A stretch of 64,000 nucleotides of DNA from Flavobacterium cutihirudinis (GTDB taxonomy: Bacteria; Bacteroidota; Bacteroidia; Flavobacteriales; Flavobacteriaceae), in the NCBI RefSeq assembly GCF_003385895.1, contig NZ_QRDQ01000007.1, forward strand, positions 62,001 through 126,000, written 5' to 3'. Both the position numbers and the translations under genes were made by a program. The notes beneath the pieces were generated by a model that worked only from the letters and a program-made list of their open reading frames with translations, did no database searches and had not been told where the DNA came from. Below, in pieces: positions 7,314-16,782 of the stretch (position 1 is its first letter; each line of letters begins with the position of its first letter).

Positions 7314-8717
7314 ATGAGTTCATTTGACGTAGTCATTATAGGTTCAGGTCCTGGAGGATATGTATCAGCAATTCGTTGCGCACAATTAGGTTTCAAAACT
7401 GCAATTGTAGAAAAATATAATTCATTAGGCGGAACTTGCCTTAACGTAGGTTGTATTCCTTCAAAAGCATTATTATCTTCTTCTCATCATTATGCTGAAA
7501 TTGCTCATTTTGCAGATCACGGAATCGAAGTTTCTGGAGATGTAAAAATCAATTTAGAGAAAATGATCGCGCGCAAACAAGCTGTTGTAGATCAAACTGT
7601 AGGTGGAATCAACTACTTAATGGATAAAAATAAAATCACTGTTTTCAATGGTTTAGGTTCTTTCGTAGACGCAACACACATTGCTGTTGCAAAAGCTGAC
7701 GGAACTTCAGAAACTATCGAAGCAAAATATACTGTAATTGCTACAGGTTCAAAACCATCTTCTTTGCCTTTCATCAAAATTGATAAAGAAAGAATCATTA
7801 CTTCTACTGAAGCTTTGGCTTTAAAAGAAGTTCCAAAACACTTGGTAATTATTGGTGGAGGAGTTATCGGAATCGAGCTTGGACAAGTTTACCTTCGTTT
7901 AGGAGCTCAGGTTTCTGTAGTTGAATTCATGGACAGAATCATTCCAGGAATGGACGGTTCTCTTTCTAAAGAATTAACTAAAGTATTGAAAAAACAAGGA
8001 ATGAAATTCTATGTTTCTCATAAAGTAAAATCGGTTGAAAGAAACGGTGATGCTGTTACCGTTCAGGCTGAAAATGCAAAAGGAGAAACAATCACTCTTG
8101 AAGGAGATTATTCATTAGTTTCTGTTGGTCGTCGTCCTTACACAGACGGATTAAACGCTGACAAAGCCGGAGTTAAAATTTCAGATAGAGGACAAGTTGA
8201 AGTAAACGATCATTTACAAACTAGCGTTCCAAATATCTATGCAATTGGTGACGTTGTTCGTGGAGCGATGTTAGCGCATAAAGCGGAAGAAGAAGGAGTT
8301 ATGGTTGCTGAAATTTTAGCAGGTCAAAAACCACATATCGATTACAACTTAATTCCTGGTGTAGTTTACACTTGGCCAGAAGTTGCTGCAGTTGGACAAA
8401 CTGAAGAGCAATTGAAAGCTGCTGGAGTAAAATACAAATCAGGAAGTTTCCCGTTCAAAGCGTTAGGACGTGCTAGAGCAAGTGCTGATTTAGACGGATT
8501 CGTAAAAATCTTGGCTGATGAAAAAACAGATGAGGTTTTAGGAGTTCACATGATTGGAGCACGTACAGCTGATTTAATTGCTGAAGCGGTAACTGCAATG
8601 GAATTCAAAGCTTCTGCTGAAGATATTTCAAGAATGAGCCACGCGCACCCAACTTTCGCGGAAGCGGTAAAAGAAGCAGCATTGGCAGCAACAGAAAACA
8701 GAGCTTTACACGTATAA
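7314..8717 (+). CDS. lpdA: Dihydrolipoyl dehydrogenase (E3)
   Basis: This cytoplasmic flavoenzyme (467 residues, normal length) reoxidises dihydrolipoamide of the 2-oxoacid dehydrogenase complexes or the glycine cleavage system with NAD+. The FAD-binding GSGPGG is at 10-15, the redox disulfide Cys42/Cys47 lies in GGTCLNVGCIPSK, the NAD-binding IGGGVIGIE is near 180, a second FAD contact (YAIGDVV) is near 305, and the catalytic His445-Glu450 pair lies in HAHPTFAE at the C-terminus. It is not next to E1 or E2 genes, so it may be shared by several complexes. It has its own -7 box and a strong terminator, making it a single-gene unit. Confidence 0.96.
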   Translation: MSSFDVVIIGSGPGGYVSAIRCAQLGFKTAIVEKYNSLGGTCLNVGCIPSKALLSSSHHYAEIAHFADHGIEVSGDVKINLEKMIARKQAVVDQTVGGINYLMDKNKITVFNGLGSFVDATHIAVAKADGTSETIEAKYTVIATGSKPSSLPFIKIDKERIITSTEALALKEVPKHLVIIGGGVIGIELGQVYLRLGAQVSVVEFMDRIIPGMDGSLSKELTKVLKKQGMKFYVSHKVKSVERNGDAVTVQAENAKGETITLEGDYSLVSVGRRPYTDGLNADKAGVKISDRGQVEVNDHLQTSVPNIYAIGDVVRGAMLAHKAEEEGVMVAEILAGQKPHIDYNLIPGVVYTWPEVAAVGQTEEQLKAAGVKYKSGSFPFKALGRARASADLDGFVKILADEKTDEVLGVHMIGARTADLIAEAVTAMEFKASAEDISRMSHAHPTFAEAVKEAALAATENRALHV

Positions 8718-8740
8718 ATTTTTACGTAAATCATATTTCA

Positions 8741-8776
8741 AAAACCGTCTCGTTTTTTAACGAGACGGTTTTTTTA
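8741..8776 (+). terminator. Terminator after lpdA
   Basis: AAACCGTCTCG pairs with CGAGACGGTTT around a T-rich loop and is followed by a run of T. Confidence 0.85.
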
Positions 8777-8823
8777 TTAGTTTATTTTGTGTAGCAAATA
8801 ATTATGTTTCGTTATATTATGTA

Positions 8824-9157
8824 TAGTCCCTACGGGACATTTCTATTGCGTTTGTTTTATTCTACCGATATTAAACTCCTAGCGGAGTTGAGATTGTGAG
8901 AAAAAAATAAAATGGAGGAGTTATTTAACAACACTGTATTTGAAGAATGTTTTTTAAATCTCGGAGAGATTAAATTTCGGTAGAAAAGATAGTATTATGG
9001 TCTTCGTTATGTCCCATAGGTATTAAATATTTATGCGACTAATAGTTCCTACAAGACAAGTTGGAATTACGATGTACTAAAATATGGGTTCAACTCCGCT
9101 AGGAGTTTAATATCGGTAGAACAAAATAAATAGCAATAAAATGTCCCGTAAGGACTA
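8824..9157. repeat. Long inverted-repeat element, copy 1
   Basis: This element fills most of the 563 bp gap between lpdA and the lipocalin gene. The left arm, about 8824-8890, begins TAGTCCCTACGGGACA and continues to CTACCGATATTAAACTCC. It is inverted almost base for base at about 9090-9157. About 200 bp between the arms contain no convincing gene. Two direct copies of TAAATATTTATGCGACT lie near 9026 and 9155. A second element with the same arms is at 58622-58932. Confidence 0.75.
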
Positions 9158-9280
9158 AATATTTATGCGACTGATAGTTATGCAATATTTTAATTCGAAA
9201 AATATAAACCTAAAGAAAAATTTTGTAAATTAGATGTGTATTTCAGATGCTATCTTTATGATAATTAAAAAGATAACATT

Positions 9281-9823
9281 ATGAAAAATACATATGTCGC
9301 TCCAATTCTTCTTGGAGCAGGAATTGCAGCTTTACTTTATTCCTGCGGTTCTACTATACCAAATAAAGCTGTTGCCGTGACAAACTTTGACAAGGCAAAA
9401 TATTTGGGAAAGTGGTACGAGATCGCAAGGTTAGATTATAAATGGGAAAAAGATTTAGATAATGTCACCGCCGAATATTCGCTGAATGATAATGGTACCA
9501 TAAAGGTTGATAATAAGGGCTATGATGTCAAAAAAGACAAGTGGGAGGAAAGTATCGGGAAAGCCAAGTTTGTCAAAAAGGACAATGTTGGTATGCTTAA
9601 GGTCTCATTTTTTGGTCCTTTTTATGCTGGATACAATGTTATCGCAGTAGATAAGGATTATAAGTATGCCCTTGTTGCAGGCGAAAGCTTAAAATACATG
9701 TGGATACTTTCAAGAGAAACCACGATTCCTGAAAGTATAAAAGCCGATTTCTTAATCAAAGCGCAGGAAATAGGATATAAAGTTTCAGATCTGATCTGGG
9801 TAAAACATGACAAAACAAGTTGA
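9281..9823 (+). CDS. Lipocalin-family lipoprotein, Blc-like
   Basis: This 180-residue lipoprotein has an N-terminal hydrophobic signal and a lipobox ending at Cys22 (LLYSC), so it should be lipid-anchored, probably in the outer membrane. The lipocalin signature is clear: YLGKWYEIARLD near 44-55, with NVTAEYS and a conserved late segment YKYALVAGESLKYMWILSR. Bacterial Blc proteins bind fatty acids or lysophospholipids and are linked to envelope maintenance. It follows a large repeat and ends at a strong terminator shared with the convergent DoxX-like gene, so it is monocistronic. Confidence 0.9.
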   Translation: MKNTYVAPILLGAGIAALLYSCGSTIPNKAVAVTNFDKAKYLGKWYEIARLDYKWEKDLDNVTAEYSLNDNGTIKVDNKGYDVKKDKWEESIGKAKFVKKDNVGMLKVSFFGPFYAGYNVIAVDKDYKYALVAGESLKYMWILSRETTIPESIKADFLIKAQEIGYKVSDLIWVKHDKTS

Positions 9824-9828
9824 AAAAG

Positions 9829-9862
9829 AAACCCGACACTTTAAAGGTGTCGGGTTTTTTAT
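9829..9862 (+). terminator. Terminator after the lipocalin gene
   Basis: AACCCGACACTTT and AAAGGTGTCGGGTT form a stem followed by T. The A-rich other side could also terminate the convergent minus-strand gene ending at 9879. Confidence 0.85.
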
Positions 9863-9878
9863 TTTAAACTGAAATGAT

Positions 9879-10253
9879 TTAGGCAGTAAAAACACTTTTG
9901 TAGTTATCCCAATATCTGTAAATCAAAAATAAATTTCCTAGAAATAATAATCCTGCGATTGGTAGGCCGTCCGGAGTTAGGAAGTAATTGATAAACAAGA
10001 TATTTACCGTAATAGGCAAGATCAAAATATTAGCTAATGTTACATAACGTCCTGTTACAAATGCGATTCCGCAAAGCAATTCAATTGATTTAGCCATTGG
10101 CATTAAATAAGTAGAAGCCATTAAACCTACATTAAAGGCTTTAAAATTCCCTGTTGTTTCTGGCTCTGGCATTAGGTGGAAAAAATAACTGATTGAGGCA
10201 AAAAGTAACAAAAGACCAATTAAAACACGGACAATAATAGTAGCAATTTTCAT
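9879..10253 (-). CDS. DoxX-like small membrane protein
   Basis: This 124-residue integral inner-membrane protein has four hydrophobic helices (ATIIVRVLIGLLLLFASISY at the N-terminus, then about 45-65, 73-93 and 100-115). The overall pattern, with the early RVLIGLLLLFAS and the MAKSIELLCGIAFVTGRY helix, fits the DoxX/DoxD-like family. Some members take part in redox or oxidative-stress complexes, but most are uncharacterised. There is no operon partner. A TATATTTG box on the minus strand at 10412-10419 could be its promoter, with a ~155-base leader. Confidence 0.72.
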   Translation of the reverse strand: MKIATIIVRVLIGLLLLFASISYFFHLMPEPETTGNFKAFNVGLMASTYLMPMAKSIELLCGIAFVTGRYVTLANILILPITVNILFINYFLTPDGLPIAGLLFLGNLFLIYRYWDNYKSVFTA

Positions 10254-10462
10254 AATACTTAGGATTTTTAAATAGTTAAAAAAATATAAATAATCTGCTG
10301 GAAATCGTTTAACCTAAATTCTGAATAAAATGAAATTCAGTTTTTAAAGTCATTTTATTGAGAATTTTACAATCAATTTTGATCTATTTTGGTATTTATT
10401 GAATGCTATATCAAATATAACGATTTTTTCATTATTAAATTGCTATTTTATTAACACTTTTC

Positions 10463-11356
10463 TTATTTCTTAACGTATTTTTTGTAGATAAAAAAACCAC
10501 CTAAACCAATAAGTACAAAAGGCCAAAGATTAACAAAGAAAACCAGAATAGCTTCCAATATATACCAGCCACTTTTTAAAGCATCAATTGTCTGAATCCC
10601 TAGATTTGGCTTATAAGCAGCGCTGTCTTTTTCGCTTGCCATAGTTTCTTGTCTAATCGTTTCGTTTTGATAAAGCTGTAATGTTACCGTGCTGAAATTA
10701 ATCTGATCCTGTATAGACAAATTCTCTATTGTGTGATTGTCATTAGCTTCTTTTTGATTGGCCAAAGCGTTTTCGGCTTGCATAATATCGTTAATTTTTT
10801 TGCCTTTAGAATCAATTGCTTTTTCGACTCTTTTTTCAGAAACAGCGCTTCTTTTTTGCGAAAGCTGATTCGCAAGTAATTTCAACGAAACATCATCGGC
10901 TTTTATAACTCTGAAATCTAAAAAGTCAATTTGCTTGGCAATACTTTTAATAACAGTATCGAGTTGTGTGTTAGGCACTCGGATTGTGATATTATTTTCG
11001 ACAGTGTATTTTGTAGTTTGTAAAGTACTGTCCTGGCTAATTTTGGTTTTAATCTGATTCTGAATATTGCTTTGAAGATTCGTGTAAGTAACAAAACCGC
11101 CAAATTTTGTAACGGCATTTTCAATTGCATAAGTTGACTTGACGACGTTTTTAACCTTGAATTTGATGTCAGCAGTTCGAATGAATTTCTGTTTGCTGTC
11201 TTTTTGTTCCACTGCTGCCGATGACGAAACTGCGGTGCTGTCTGTGGCCATTTTTAAATCTGCAGATTCTTCTGAAGCATAATCTGCTTTTTTACAAGAA
11301 AATAGTAATGCGATAATCATCAAGGAAGTCAATCCTAATTTTGCAATTGTTTTCAT
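10463..11356 (-). CDS. DUF4349-type lipoprotein with C-terminal membrane helix
   Basis: This 297-residue lipoprotein has its lipobox at Cys21 (ALLFSC). A short low-complexity linker is followed by a DUF4349-like core (KFIRTADIKFKVKNVVKST near 60-78, TVENNITIRVPNTQLD near 138-153), a coiled-coil region with repeated charged residues near 165-215, and a C-terminal hydrophobic helix (ILVFFVNLWPFVLIGLGGFF) with a basic tail. The family resembles anti-sigma-factor-like or envelope-sensing proteins, but its function is not established. It has no operon neighbours. Confidence 0.75.
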   Translation of the reverse strand: MKTIAKLGLTSLMIIALLFSCKKADYASEESADLKMATDSTAVSSSAAVEQKDSKQKFIRTADIKFKVKNVVKSTYAIENAVTKFGGFVTYTNLQSNIQNQIKTKISQDSTLQTTKYTVENNITIRVPNTQLDTVIKSIAKQIDFLDFRVIKADDVSLKLLANQLSQKRSAVSEKRVEKAIDSKGKKINDIMQAENALANQKEANDNHTIENLSIQDQINFSTVTLQLYQNETIRQETMASEKDSAAYKPNLGIQTIDALKSGWYILEAILVFFVNLWPFVLIGLGGFFIYKKYVKK

Positions 11357-11410
11357 AAAGGTTTTAAAATTTGATTAATAAATATACTCGCCTGTTTTTC
11401 AGGTTTGTTT

Positions 11411-11485
11411 GGTTTTTTGCCACAGATTATATGATTTAAAAAGATTTTTAATCTGTGGGAATCTGTGAAATCTGTGGCATTTTTT
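11411..11485. repeat. CCACAGATT-type inverted repeat
   Basis: TTTTGCCACAGATT near 11414 is inverted as AATCTGTGGCATTTT near 11470, with a second AATCTGTGG between. It belongs to the same vocabulary as the repeat at 47300-47363. Confidence 0.5.
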
Positions 11486-11584
11486 GATGAGTAATTTTTT
11501 AATCAAATGGCAAGAAAAGTTTTAATAATTAGCACTAATTCGATATACTAAAAAGTGTGCCAATAATTTTTCGGGATTACTTTA

Positions 11585-11612
11585 TTGAAGGATTTTTTTT
11601 GTCGTAATTTTG
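11585..11612 (+). promoter_or_regulatory. pabB promoter: TTG-N17-TAATTTTG
   Basis: TTG at 11585-11587, a 17-base spacer and TAATTTTG at 11605-11612 match the Flavobacterium promoter consensus. The TTG within the -7 box could be misread as a start codon at 11610. Transcription should begin near 11618, so translation must start further down. Confidence 0.6.
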
Positions 11613-11633
11613 AAGTCTAAAATTTATACTTTT

Positions 11634-12932
11634 TTGAGAGTTTCCATTCATAAACAAATTTCAAATCCAGAGCAGTTTAAACAACAGCTTTTAAGCTGGT
11701 CACAGCAGTTTCGGGAGATTGTTTTTCTAGACAGCAATTCGTACCCGCAGGAATATTCAAGTTTTGATTTTATCTTGGCGGTCGACGCTTTTACATCTTT
11801 AAAAACCGATTTTCAAAACGCTTTTGATGATTTAAAACAATATCAGCAAACTACCAAAGACTGGCTTTTTGGCTATCTTTCTTATGATTTGAAAAATGAT
11901 ACAGAAGATTTAAGTTCTGCTAATTTTGACGGATTAGATTTTCCCGATTTATTTTTCTTTCAGCCAAAAAAAATATTCTTACTAAAAGGCGACCAACTTG
12001 AAATTAAATATCTATTTCTTTGTGACGACGAAGTTGAAGATGATTTTGATGAAATCGTACAAACCCAGAATGATTCGTTTGTCACACTGAGCGATCCCGG
12101 GGCTTCAGGAGAAGTGCAACAACGTATTTCAAAAGATTTATATATTGAAAAAGTAAATAAAATGCTCGAACATATTCACATTGGTGATATGTATGAAGCT
12201 AATTTTTGTATGGAATTTTTCGCTGAAAACGCCGAAATAAATCCGTTGGAAAAATTTCAAAAACTGAATACTATTTCACAAGCGCCATTTTCAGTTTTCT
12301 TTAAAAATAACAAACAATATCTGCTTTCGGCTTCGCCAGAACGTTATTTGAAAAAAGTAGGCGAAAATGTTATTTCGCAGCCTATAAAAGGAACTTCAAA
12401 ACGATCTTCAGATCCTGTTGAAGACGAAAATTCGAAACAATTTCTAGAATCCGATTCAAAAGAAAGAGCCGAAAACATCATGATAACCGATTTGGTTCGT
12501 AATGACTTATCACACACCGCTCAAAAAGGTTCCGTTGAGGTTGTAGAACTTTGCAAAATTTATTCGTTTCTGCAAGTGCATCAAATGATTTCGACAATAA
12601 CTTCAAAAGTTGATCCTCAATATTCTGCGGTTGATGTTTTAAAAACGACTTTCCCAATGGGAAGCATGACAGGAGCACCAAAGATTTCGGTTATGAAAAT
12701 TATCGAAAATCTGGAAGAAACAAAACGTGGTTTATACAGCGGAGCAGTTGGTTATTTTACACCAGAAGGCGATTTTGATTTTAATGTCGTAATCAGAAGT
12801 ATTTTATACAATCAGGAAAATAAATATGTTTCATTTTCTGTTGGAAGTGCCATCACATCGCTTTCAGATCCAGAAAAAGAATACGAAGAATGTTTATTGA
12901 AAGCTAAAGCAATGCACGAGGTTTTGCAGTAA
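11634..12932 (+). CDS. pabB: Aminodeoxychorismate synthase component I
   Basis: This cytoplasmic, chorismate-utilising enzyme uses ammonia from the PabA glutaminase to make 4-amino-4-deoxychorismate for folate. It has 432 residues from the TTG at 11634 (RVSIHKQISNPEQ follows). An upstream TTG at 11610 lies inside the -7 box and cannot be the start. The C-terminal chorismate-binding domain is clear: MYEANFC, SPERYLKK, QPIKGTSKR, ENIMITDLVRNDL, FPMGSMTGAPK and GAVGYFTPEGDFDFNVVIR. PIKGT is the motif typical of PabB and of anthranilate synthase component I. The N-terminal half is weakly conserved, as is usual. No pabA is nearby. It could be related TrpE, but length and N-terminus favour PabB. 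Confidence 0.87.
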   Translation: MRVSIHKQISNPEQFKQQLLSWSQQFREIVFLDSNSYPQEYSSFDFILAVDAFTSLKTDFQNAFDDLKQYQQTTKDWLFGYLSYDLKNDTEDLSSANFDGLDFPDLFFFQPKKIFLLKGDQLEIKYLFLCDDEVEDDFDEIVQTQNDSFVTLSDPGASGEVQQRISKDLYIEKVNKMLEHIHIGDMYEANFCMEFFAENAEINPLEKFQKLNTISQAPFSVFFKNNKQYLLSASPERYLKKVGENVISQPIKGTSKRSSDPVEDENSKQFLESDSKERAENIMITDLVRNDLSHTAQKGSVEVVELCKIYSFLQVHQMISTITSKVDPQYSAVDVLKTTFPMGSMTGAPKISVMKIIENLEETKRGLYSGAVGYFTPEGDFDFNVVIRSILYNQENKYVSFSVGSAITSLSDPEKEYEECLLKAKAMHEVLQ

Positions 12933-12934
12933 TT

Positions 12935-13085
12935 TTTTGCCACAGATTTTGCAGATTGAGCTGATTTTTTTTTACGCAGATTTTGCTGATTAAGCAGATT
13001 TAATTTCAAATAAATAAAATCTGTGTAAATCTTTTCAAGAGTAAAAAAAATCAGCTCAATCTGCAAAATCTGCGTGAGAAAATAT
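12935..13085. repeat. Large imperfect inverted repeat (CAGATTTTGCAGATTGAGCTGA)
   Basis: CAGATTTTGCAGATTGAGCTGA starting near 12944 is inverted near 13050-13073 (TCAGCTCAATCTGC...). A nested CAGATTT/AAATCTG pair lies between. It is intergenic between pabB and tilS and could act as a transcript-end hairpin. Confidence 0.6.
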
Positions 13086-13164
13086 TTGTGTAATTCGTGG
13101 TTAATAAACACCACTTAACATTTCATTTAAAAATAGAACGAATTTAATTTTTTACTTTTATCAG

Positions 13165-14475
13165 ATGTTTTCAAAATTTCAAGATCATATCGTTTCGAGA
13201 TTTCCATTTTTGGAAAGTAAAAAACTATTTCTGGCTGTTAGCGGAGGCTTGGACAGTATGGTTTTGTTGCATTTAATGAAGCAATTGCCTTTTGAAATTG
13301 CAGTTTTGCACTGCAACTTTCAGCTTCGCGGTATAGAAAGTTTTGGAGATCAGGAATTTGTCCAGAAGTATTGCAATCAAAATGACATTCCGTTTTTTAC
13401 TACTCAATTTGATACTAAGGCTTTCGCCGAAGATTATAAATTATCCACACAAGTCGCTGCGAGAGAACTACGATACAGCTGGTTTTACGAACTTTTGGAT
13501 GAAGAAAATTTCGATTATATCTTAACCGCACATCACGCCGACGATAATCTGGAAACCTTTATTATAAATCTAACCCGCGGAACCGGATTAGATGGATTAA
13601 CCGGAATTCCGGAAGAAAATGACCGAATTATTCGTCCGCTTTTGCCTTTTTCAAGAGAAGAAATTCTGAAATTTGCCGAAGGAAATAATATTGAATGGCG
13701 CGAAGACAGCAGCAACGCTTCAAACAAATATCTTCGAAATAAAATTCGGCACGACTTAGTTCCGGTTTTAAAGGAAATCAATCCAAATTTTCTGGATGCT
13801 TTTCAGAAAACGCAATCCTATTTGCAGGAATCACAAGAAATGGTTGAAGATGCTTCGATTATGATTTATCAGCAAGTAGCGAGAGAAGAAGGAGAAGATA
13901 TTCACTTTGATTTGAATCAGCTTAAAAAATTACCCAATTATAAATCGTATCTGTATCAATGGCTGAATGAATTTGGTTTTACAGCCTGGAATGATATTTA
14001 TGATTTGGTAAAAGGACAATCAGGAAAGCAAGTGATTTCTTCTGCATTCAGATTACTTAAAAACAGGGAAACGCTTATTTTGAGTCCACTTTCTGAAGAG
14101 TCAGAAAACGAAGAATTCGAAATTCAGGAAAACGATACAGAAGTTAATTTTCCCTTAAAATTGAGACTTTGTAACGTAGATCACATAAGTATAGAATCAA
14201 ATAAGGCTATATTTGTGGATTCTGAAAAAATCCGGTTTCCTCTAATTTTACGTAAATGGAATGAAGGAGATGTTTTTCATCCTTTTGGAATGCAGGGAAA
14301 ATCAAAAAAAGTAAGTAAGCTTTTTAAAGATGAAAAACTATCGCTGATTGAAAAAGAAAAAACATGGATTTTGTCTTCAGATAACCAAATTGTCTGGGTT
14401 GTTGGACTGAGACAGGATGAGCGCTTTAAAATTGAAAATACCACAAATAACATACTTAAAATAGAATTGCAATAA
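13165..14475 (+). CDS. tilS: tRNA(Ile)-lysidine synthase
   Basis: This essential tRNA-modifying ATPase attaches lysine to C34 of the CAU-anticodon tRNA-Ile, converting it to read AUA. It has 436 residues. The PP-loop SGGLDS is at 26-31, HCNFQLRG and LTAHHADDN follow, and the central RNIRHDLVP-type segment (RNKIRHDLVPVLKEINPNF) and C-terminal TilS domain (GKSKKVSKLFKDEKL) are present. The stop overlaps the ATG of the DsbD-like gene (TAATG), so the two are likely co-transcribed and translationally coupled. Confidence 0.94.
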   Translation: MFSKFQDHIVSRFPFLESKKLFLAVSGGLDSMVLLHLMKQLPFEIAVLHCNFQLRGIESFGDQEFVQKYCNQNDIPFFTTQFDTKAFAEDYKLSTQVAARELRYSWFYELLDEENFDYILTAHHADDNLETFIINLTRGTGLDGLTGIPEENDRIIRPLLPFSREEILKFAEGNNIEWREDSSNASNKYLRNKIRHDLVPVLKEINPNFLDAFQKTQSYLQESQEMVEDASIMIYQQVAREEGEDIHFDLNQLKKLPNYKSYLYQWLNEFGFTAWNDIYDLVKGQSGKQVISSAFRLLKNRETLILSPLSEESENEEFEIQENDTEVNFPLKLRLCNVDHISIESNKAIFVDSEKIRFPLILRKWNEGDVFHPFGMQGKSKKVSKLFKDEKLSLIEKEKTWILSSDNQIVWVVGLRQDERFKIENTTNNILKIELQ

Positions 14476-16574
14476 TGAACTTTAATCAATACCGTCAAAC
14501 GATAATGCTAAAAAATTACTGGAGCAAATCCCTTTTATTTCTGCTGTTTTTCTTTTTTGCTTTTGCAAAAGGTAATGCACAGGTTTTAGAACCGGTTAAA
14601 TGGACTGCTAAAATTGAAAAGAAAACAGGAAATAATGCTGTTTTAGTTTTTGATGGAACAATTGAAAAAGACTGGCATATGTATTCACAGTTCACGCCTG
14701 AAGGTGGACCACTTGCATTGGAAATTGCATTTAAAAATCAAAAAGGAAACTACGAATTAATAGGCAAAGCCAAAGAAGGAAAAACCAAGACAGCTTTCAA
14801 TGATGTTTTTGGTGTAAATGAAACTTTCTTTGAAGGAAAAGCACACATTGAGCAGGAAATCAAGATCATCAACCCAAATTTAAAAACGGTTGATGTAGAG
14901 TTTGATTTTCAGGTTTGTAAAGAAGTTTGTATCAATTCGAATAAAAAATTCTCTATTGCTATTCCGTCAACTTTCAATATGGAAGCAGTTCCGGCAATAA
15001 CAGAGGCGAAAAAAGATGAAACAAAAGTACCTGGAATTGCTGTAGATACAATCGCGAAAGCAACAGATACTGCAAAAACTCAAGTTGTAAAATCGAACAT
15101 AGAAGAACCAGTTTCAAAAGAAGATATGCCGGCACCTGCAGCAGCAAGAAGCTTGTGGTCAATCTTTTTCCTTGCTTTTTTAGGTGGTTTTGCGGCCTTA
15201 TTTACACCTTGTGTTTTCCCAATGATTCCAATGACGGTGAGTTTCTTTACGAAGCAAAGCAAAAGCAGAGCAAAAGGAATTAGAAATGCTATTATATACG
15301 GACTTTCAATTATTGCTATTTACGTGATTTTAGGTTTAATTGTAACTAAAATATTTGGTGCAGATGCCTTAAATGCATTGTCTACAGATGTTTGGTTCAA
15401 CTTAATATTCTTTGTTATTTTAATCATTTTTGCTACATCATTTTTGGGAGCTTTTGAAATCATGTTGCCAAATTCGTGGGCAAACAAAGCCGATCAACAA
15501 GCAGACAAAGGCGGAATAGTTGGAATATTATTCATGGCTTTGGCTTTAGCAATCGTATCTTTCTCTTGTACGGGACCAATTGTTGGAACATTATTAGTAG
15601 ACGCGGCTTCAAATGGTGGAATCGCTCCGGTTGTTGGAATGTTAGGATTTTCTTCAGCTTTAGCTCTTCCATTTATGTTATTTGCAATGTTCCCTGGTTG
15701 GTTGAATTCATTGCCAAAATCTGGCGGATGGTTAAATACAGTAAAAGTTGTTTTAGGATTTTTAGAATTAGCTTTAGCGTTTAAATTTTTATCAAATGCC
15801 GATTTAGTACTTCAATTGCATTTCTTAGAAAGAGAAGTTTTCTTAGCGATCTGGATTGCTATTTTTGGAGCTTTGGCGTTTTATTTATTCGGAAAAATTA
15901 CATTGCCACACGATAGCCCGACGAATCACATTTCGGTTGGAAGATTGTCTTTGGGATTACTTGTTTTAAGTTTTACAGTTTATATGATTCCGGGATTATG
16001 GGGAGCGCCTTTAAAATTAATTAGTGCTTTTCCACCTCCTCAAACCTATAGCGAAAGCCCTTTTGGAGTTGGTGGTTCAGGAAATTCAGTTGGAAGTGCA
16101 GAAACAGTAAAGGGGCTTCCTGAAGGAGCAGAATTAGGTCCTCACGGAATTATGGTTTTCCATGATTATGAAGATGGGGTGGCTTATGCAAAAGAAATCA
16201 ATAAGCCAATTATGTTGGACTTTACAGGTTATGCATGCGTAAACTGTAGAAAAATGGAAAATAATGTTTGGTCGGACCCAGCGGTTTTGCCAATCTTAAA
16301 AAATGAAGTTGTTTTGATTTCTTTATATGTTGATGACAAAAGAGAATTGCCAAAAGAAGAGCAATTTGTAACAAAAGCCGGTGATGAAATTGTTACAGTA
16401 GGTGATAAGTGGACTGATTTTATGATTTCAAAATATAAAACAAATACGCAGCCTTTATATGTTATTACAGATTTAGAAGGTAATAATTTACATACTTCTA
16501 AGCCAACAATTAGTTATGTAAGTACTGCAGAATATTTGGAATGGCTTAAAGAAGGAATTGCGAATTTTAAATGA
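14475..16574 (+). CDS. DsbD-like thiol:disulfide interchange / cytochrome c biogenesis protein
   Basis: This inner-membrane protein carries cytosolic reducing power to periplasmic thiols; 699 residues from 14475. Domain order: signal segment (LLFLLFFFFAFA), an N-terminal periplasmic DsbD-alpha-like domain with a cysteine pair (FQVCKEVCIN, near 146-150), about eight transmembrane helices with the conserved cysteines of the CcdA/DsbD core (FTPCVFPMIPM near 245 and FSCTGPIVGTLL near 365), and a C-terminal thioredoxin domain with CVNC near 587-590. A second in-frame ATG at 14505 would give a more conventional signal peptide (MLKNYWSKS...) and may be the real start. It is coupled to tilS and ends before a bidirectional terminator. 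Confidence 0.9.
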   Translation: MNFNQYRQTIMLKNYWSKSLLFLLFFFFAFAKGNAQVLEPVKWTAKIEKKTGNNAVLVFDGTIEKDWHMYSQFTPEGGPLALEIAFKNQKGNYELIGKAKEGKTKTAFNDVFGVNETFFEGKAHIEQEIKIINPNLKTVDVEFDFQVCKEVCINSNKKFSIAIPSTFNMEAVPAITEAKKDETKVPGIAVDTIAKATDTAKTQVVKSNIEEPVSKEDMPAPAAARSLWSIFFLAFLGGFAALFTPCVFPMIPMTVSFFTKQSKSRAKGIRNAIIYGLSIIAIYVILGLIVTKIFGADALNALSTDVWFNLIFFVILIIFATSFLGAFEIMLPNSWANKADQQADKGGIVGILFMALALAIVSFSCTGPIVGTLLVDAASNGGIAPVVGMLGFSSALALPFMLFAMFPGWLNSLPKSGGWLNTVKVVLGFLELALAFKFLSNADLVLQLHFLEREVFLAIWIAIFGALAFYLFGKITLPHDSPTNHISVGRLSLGLLVLSFTVYMIPGLWGAPLKLISAFPPPQTYSESPFGVGGSGNSVGSAETVKGLPEGAELGPHGIMVFHDYEDGVAYAKEINKPIMLDFTGYACVNCRKMENNVWSDPAVLPILKNEVVLISLYVDDKRELPKEEQFVTKAGDEIVTVGDKWTDFMISKYKTNTQPLYVITDLEGNNLHTSKPTISYVSTAEYLEWLKEGIANFK

Positions 16575-16577
16575 ATT

Positions 16578-16698
16578 ATTTAGTTCTTAGTGATTGGTAA
16601 TTAGTTCCTAGTCTTTTTCCTTTATAATTTTATGAAGTTAAATGGTTGAACTAAACAAAGTAACTAATCACTGATAACTAATTACTAAGGACTAATAA
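16578..16698. repeat. Imperfect inverted repeat TTAGTCCTTAGT
   Basis: TTAGTTCTTAGTGATTGGTA just after the dsbD-like stop is imperfectly inverted as AACTAATTACTAAGGACTAA ending near 16698. It is a large A/T-rich palindrome between convergent genes. Confidence 0.5.
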
Positions 16699-16718
16699 GT
16701 TGATATTAATTCAAATGA

Positions 16719-16754
16719 AAATCCCTCTAAGTTGTAGCTTAGAGGGATTTTTTT
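16719..16754. terminator. Bidirectional terminator between dsbD-like gene and amtB
   Basis: AAAATCCCTCTAAG paired with CTTAGAGGGATTTT around a 6-base loop. T runs on the plus strand and A runs before the stem allow use by both convergent genes. Confidence 0.85.
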
Positions 16755-16782
16755 GTAAAGGCAAAAAGAGGGTAATTAATTT

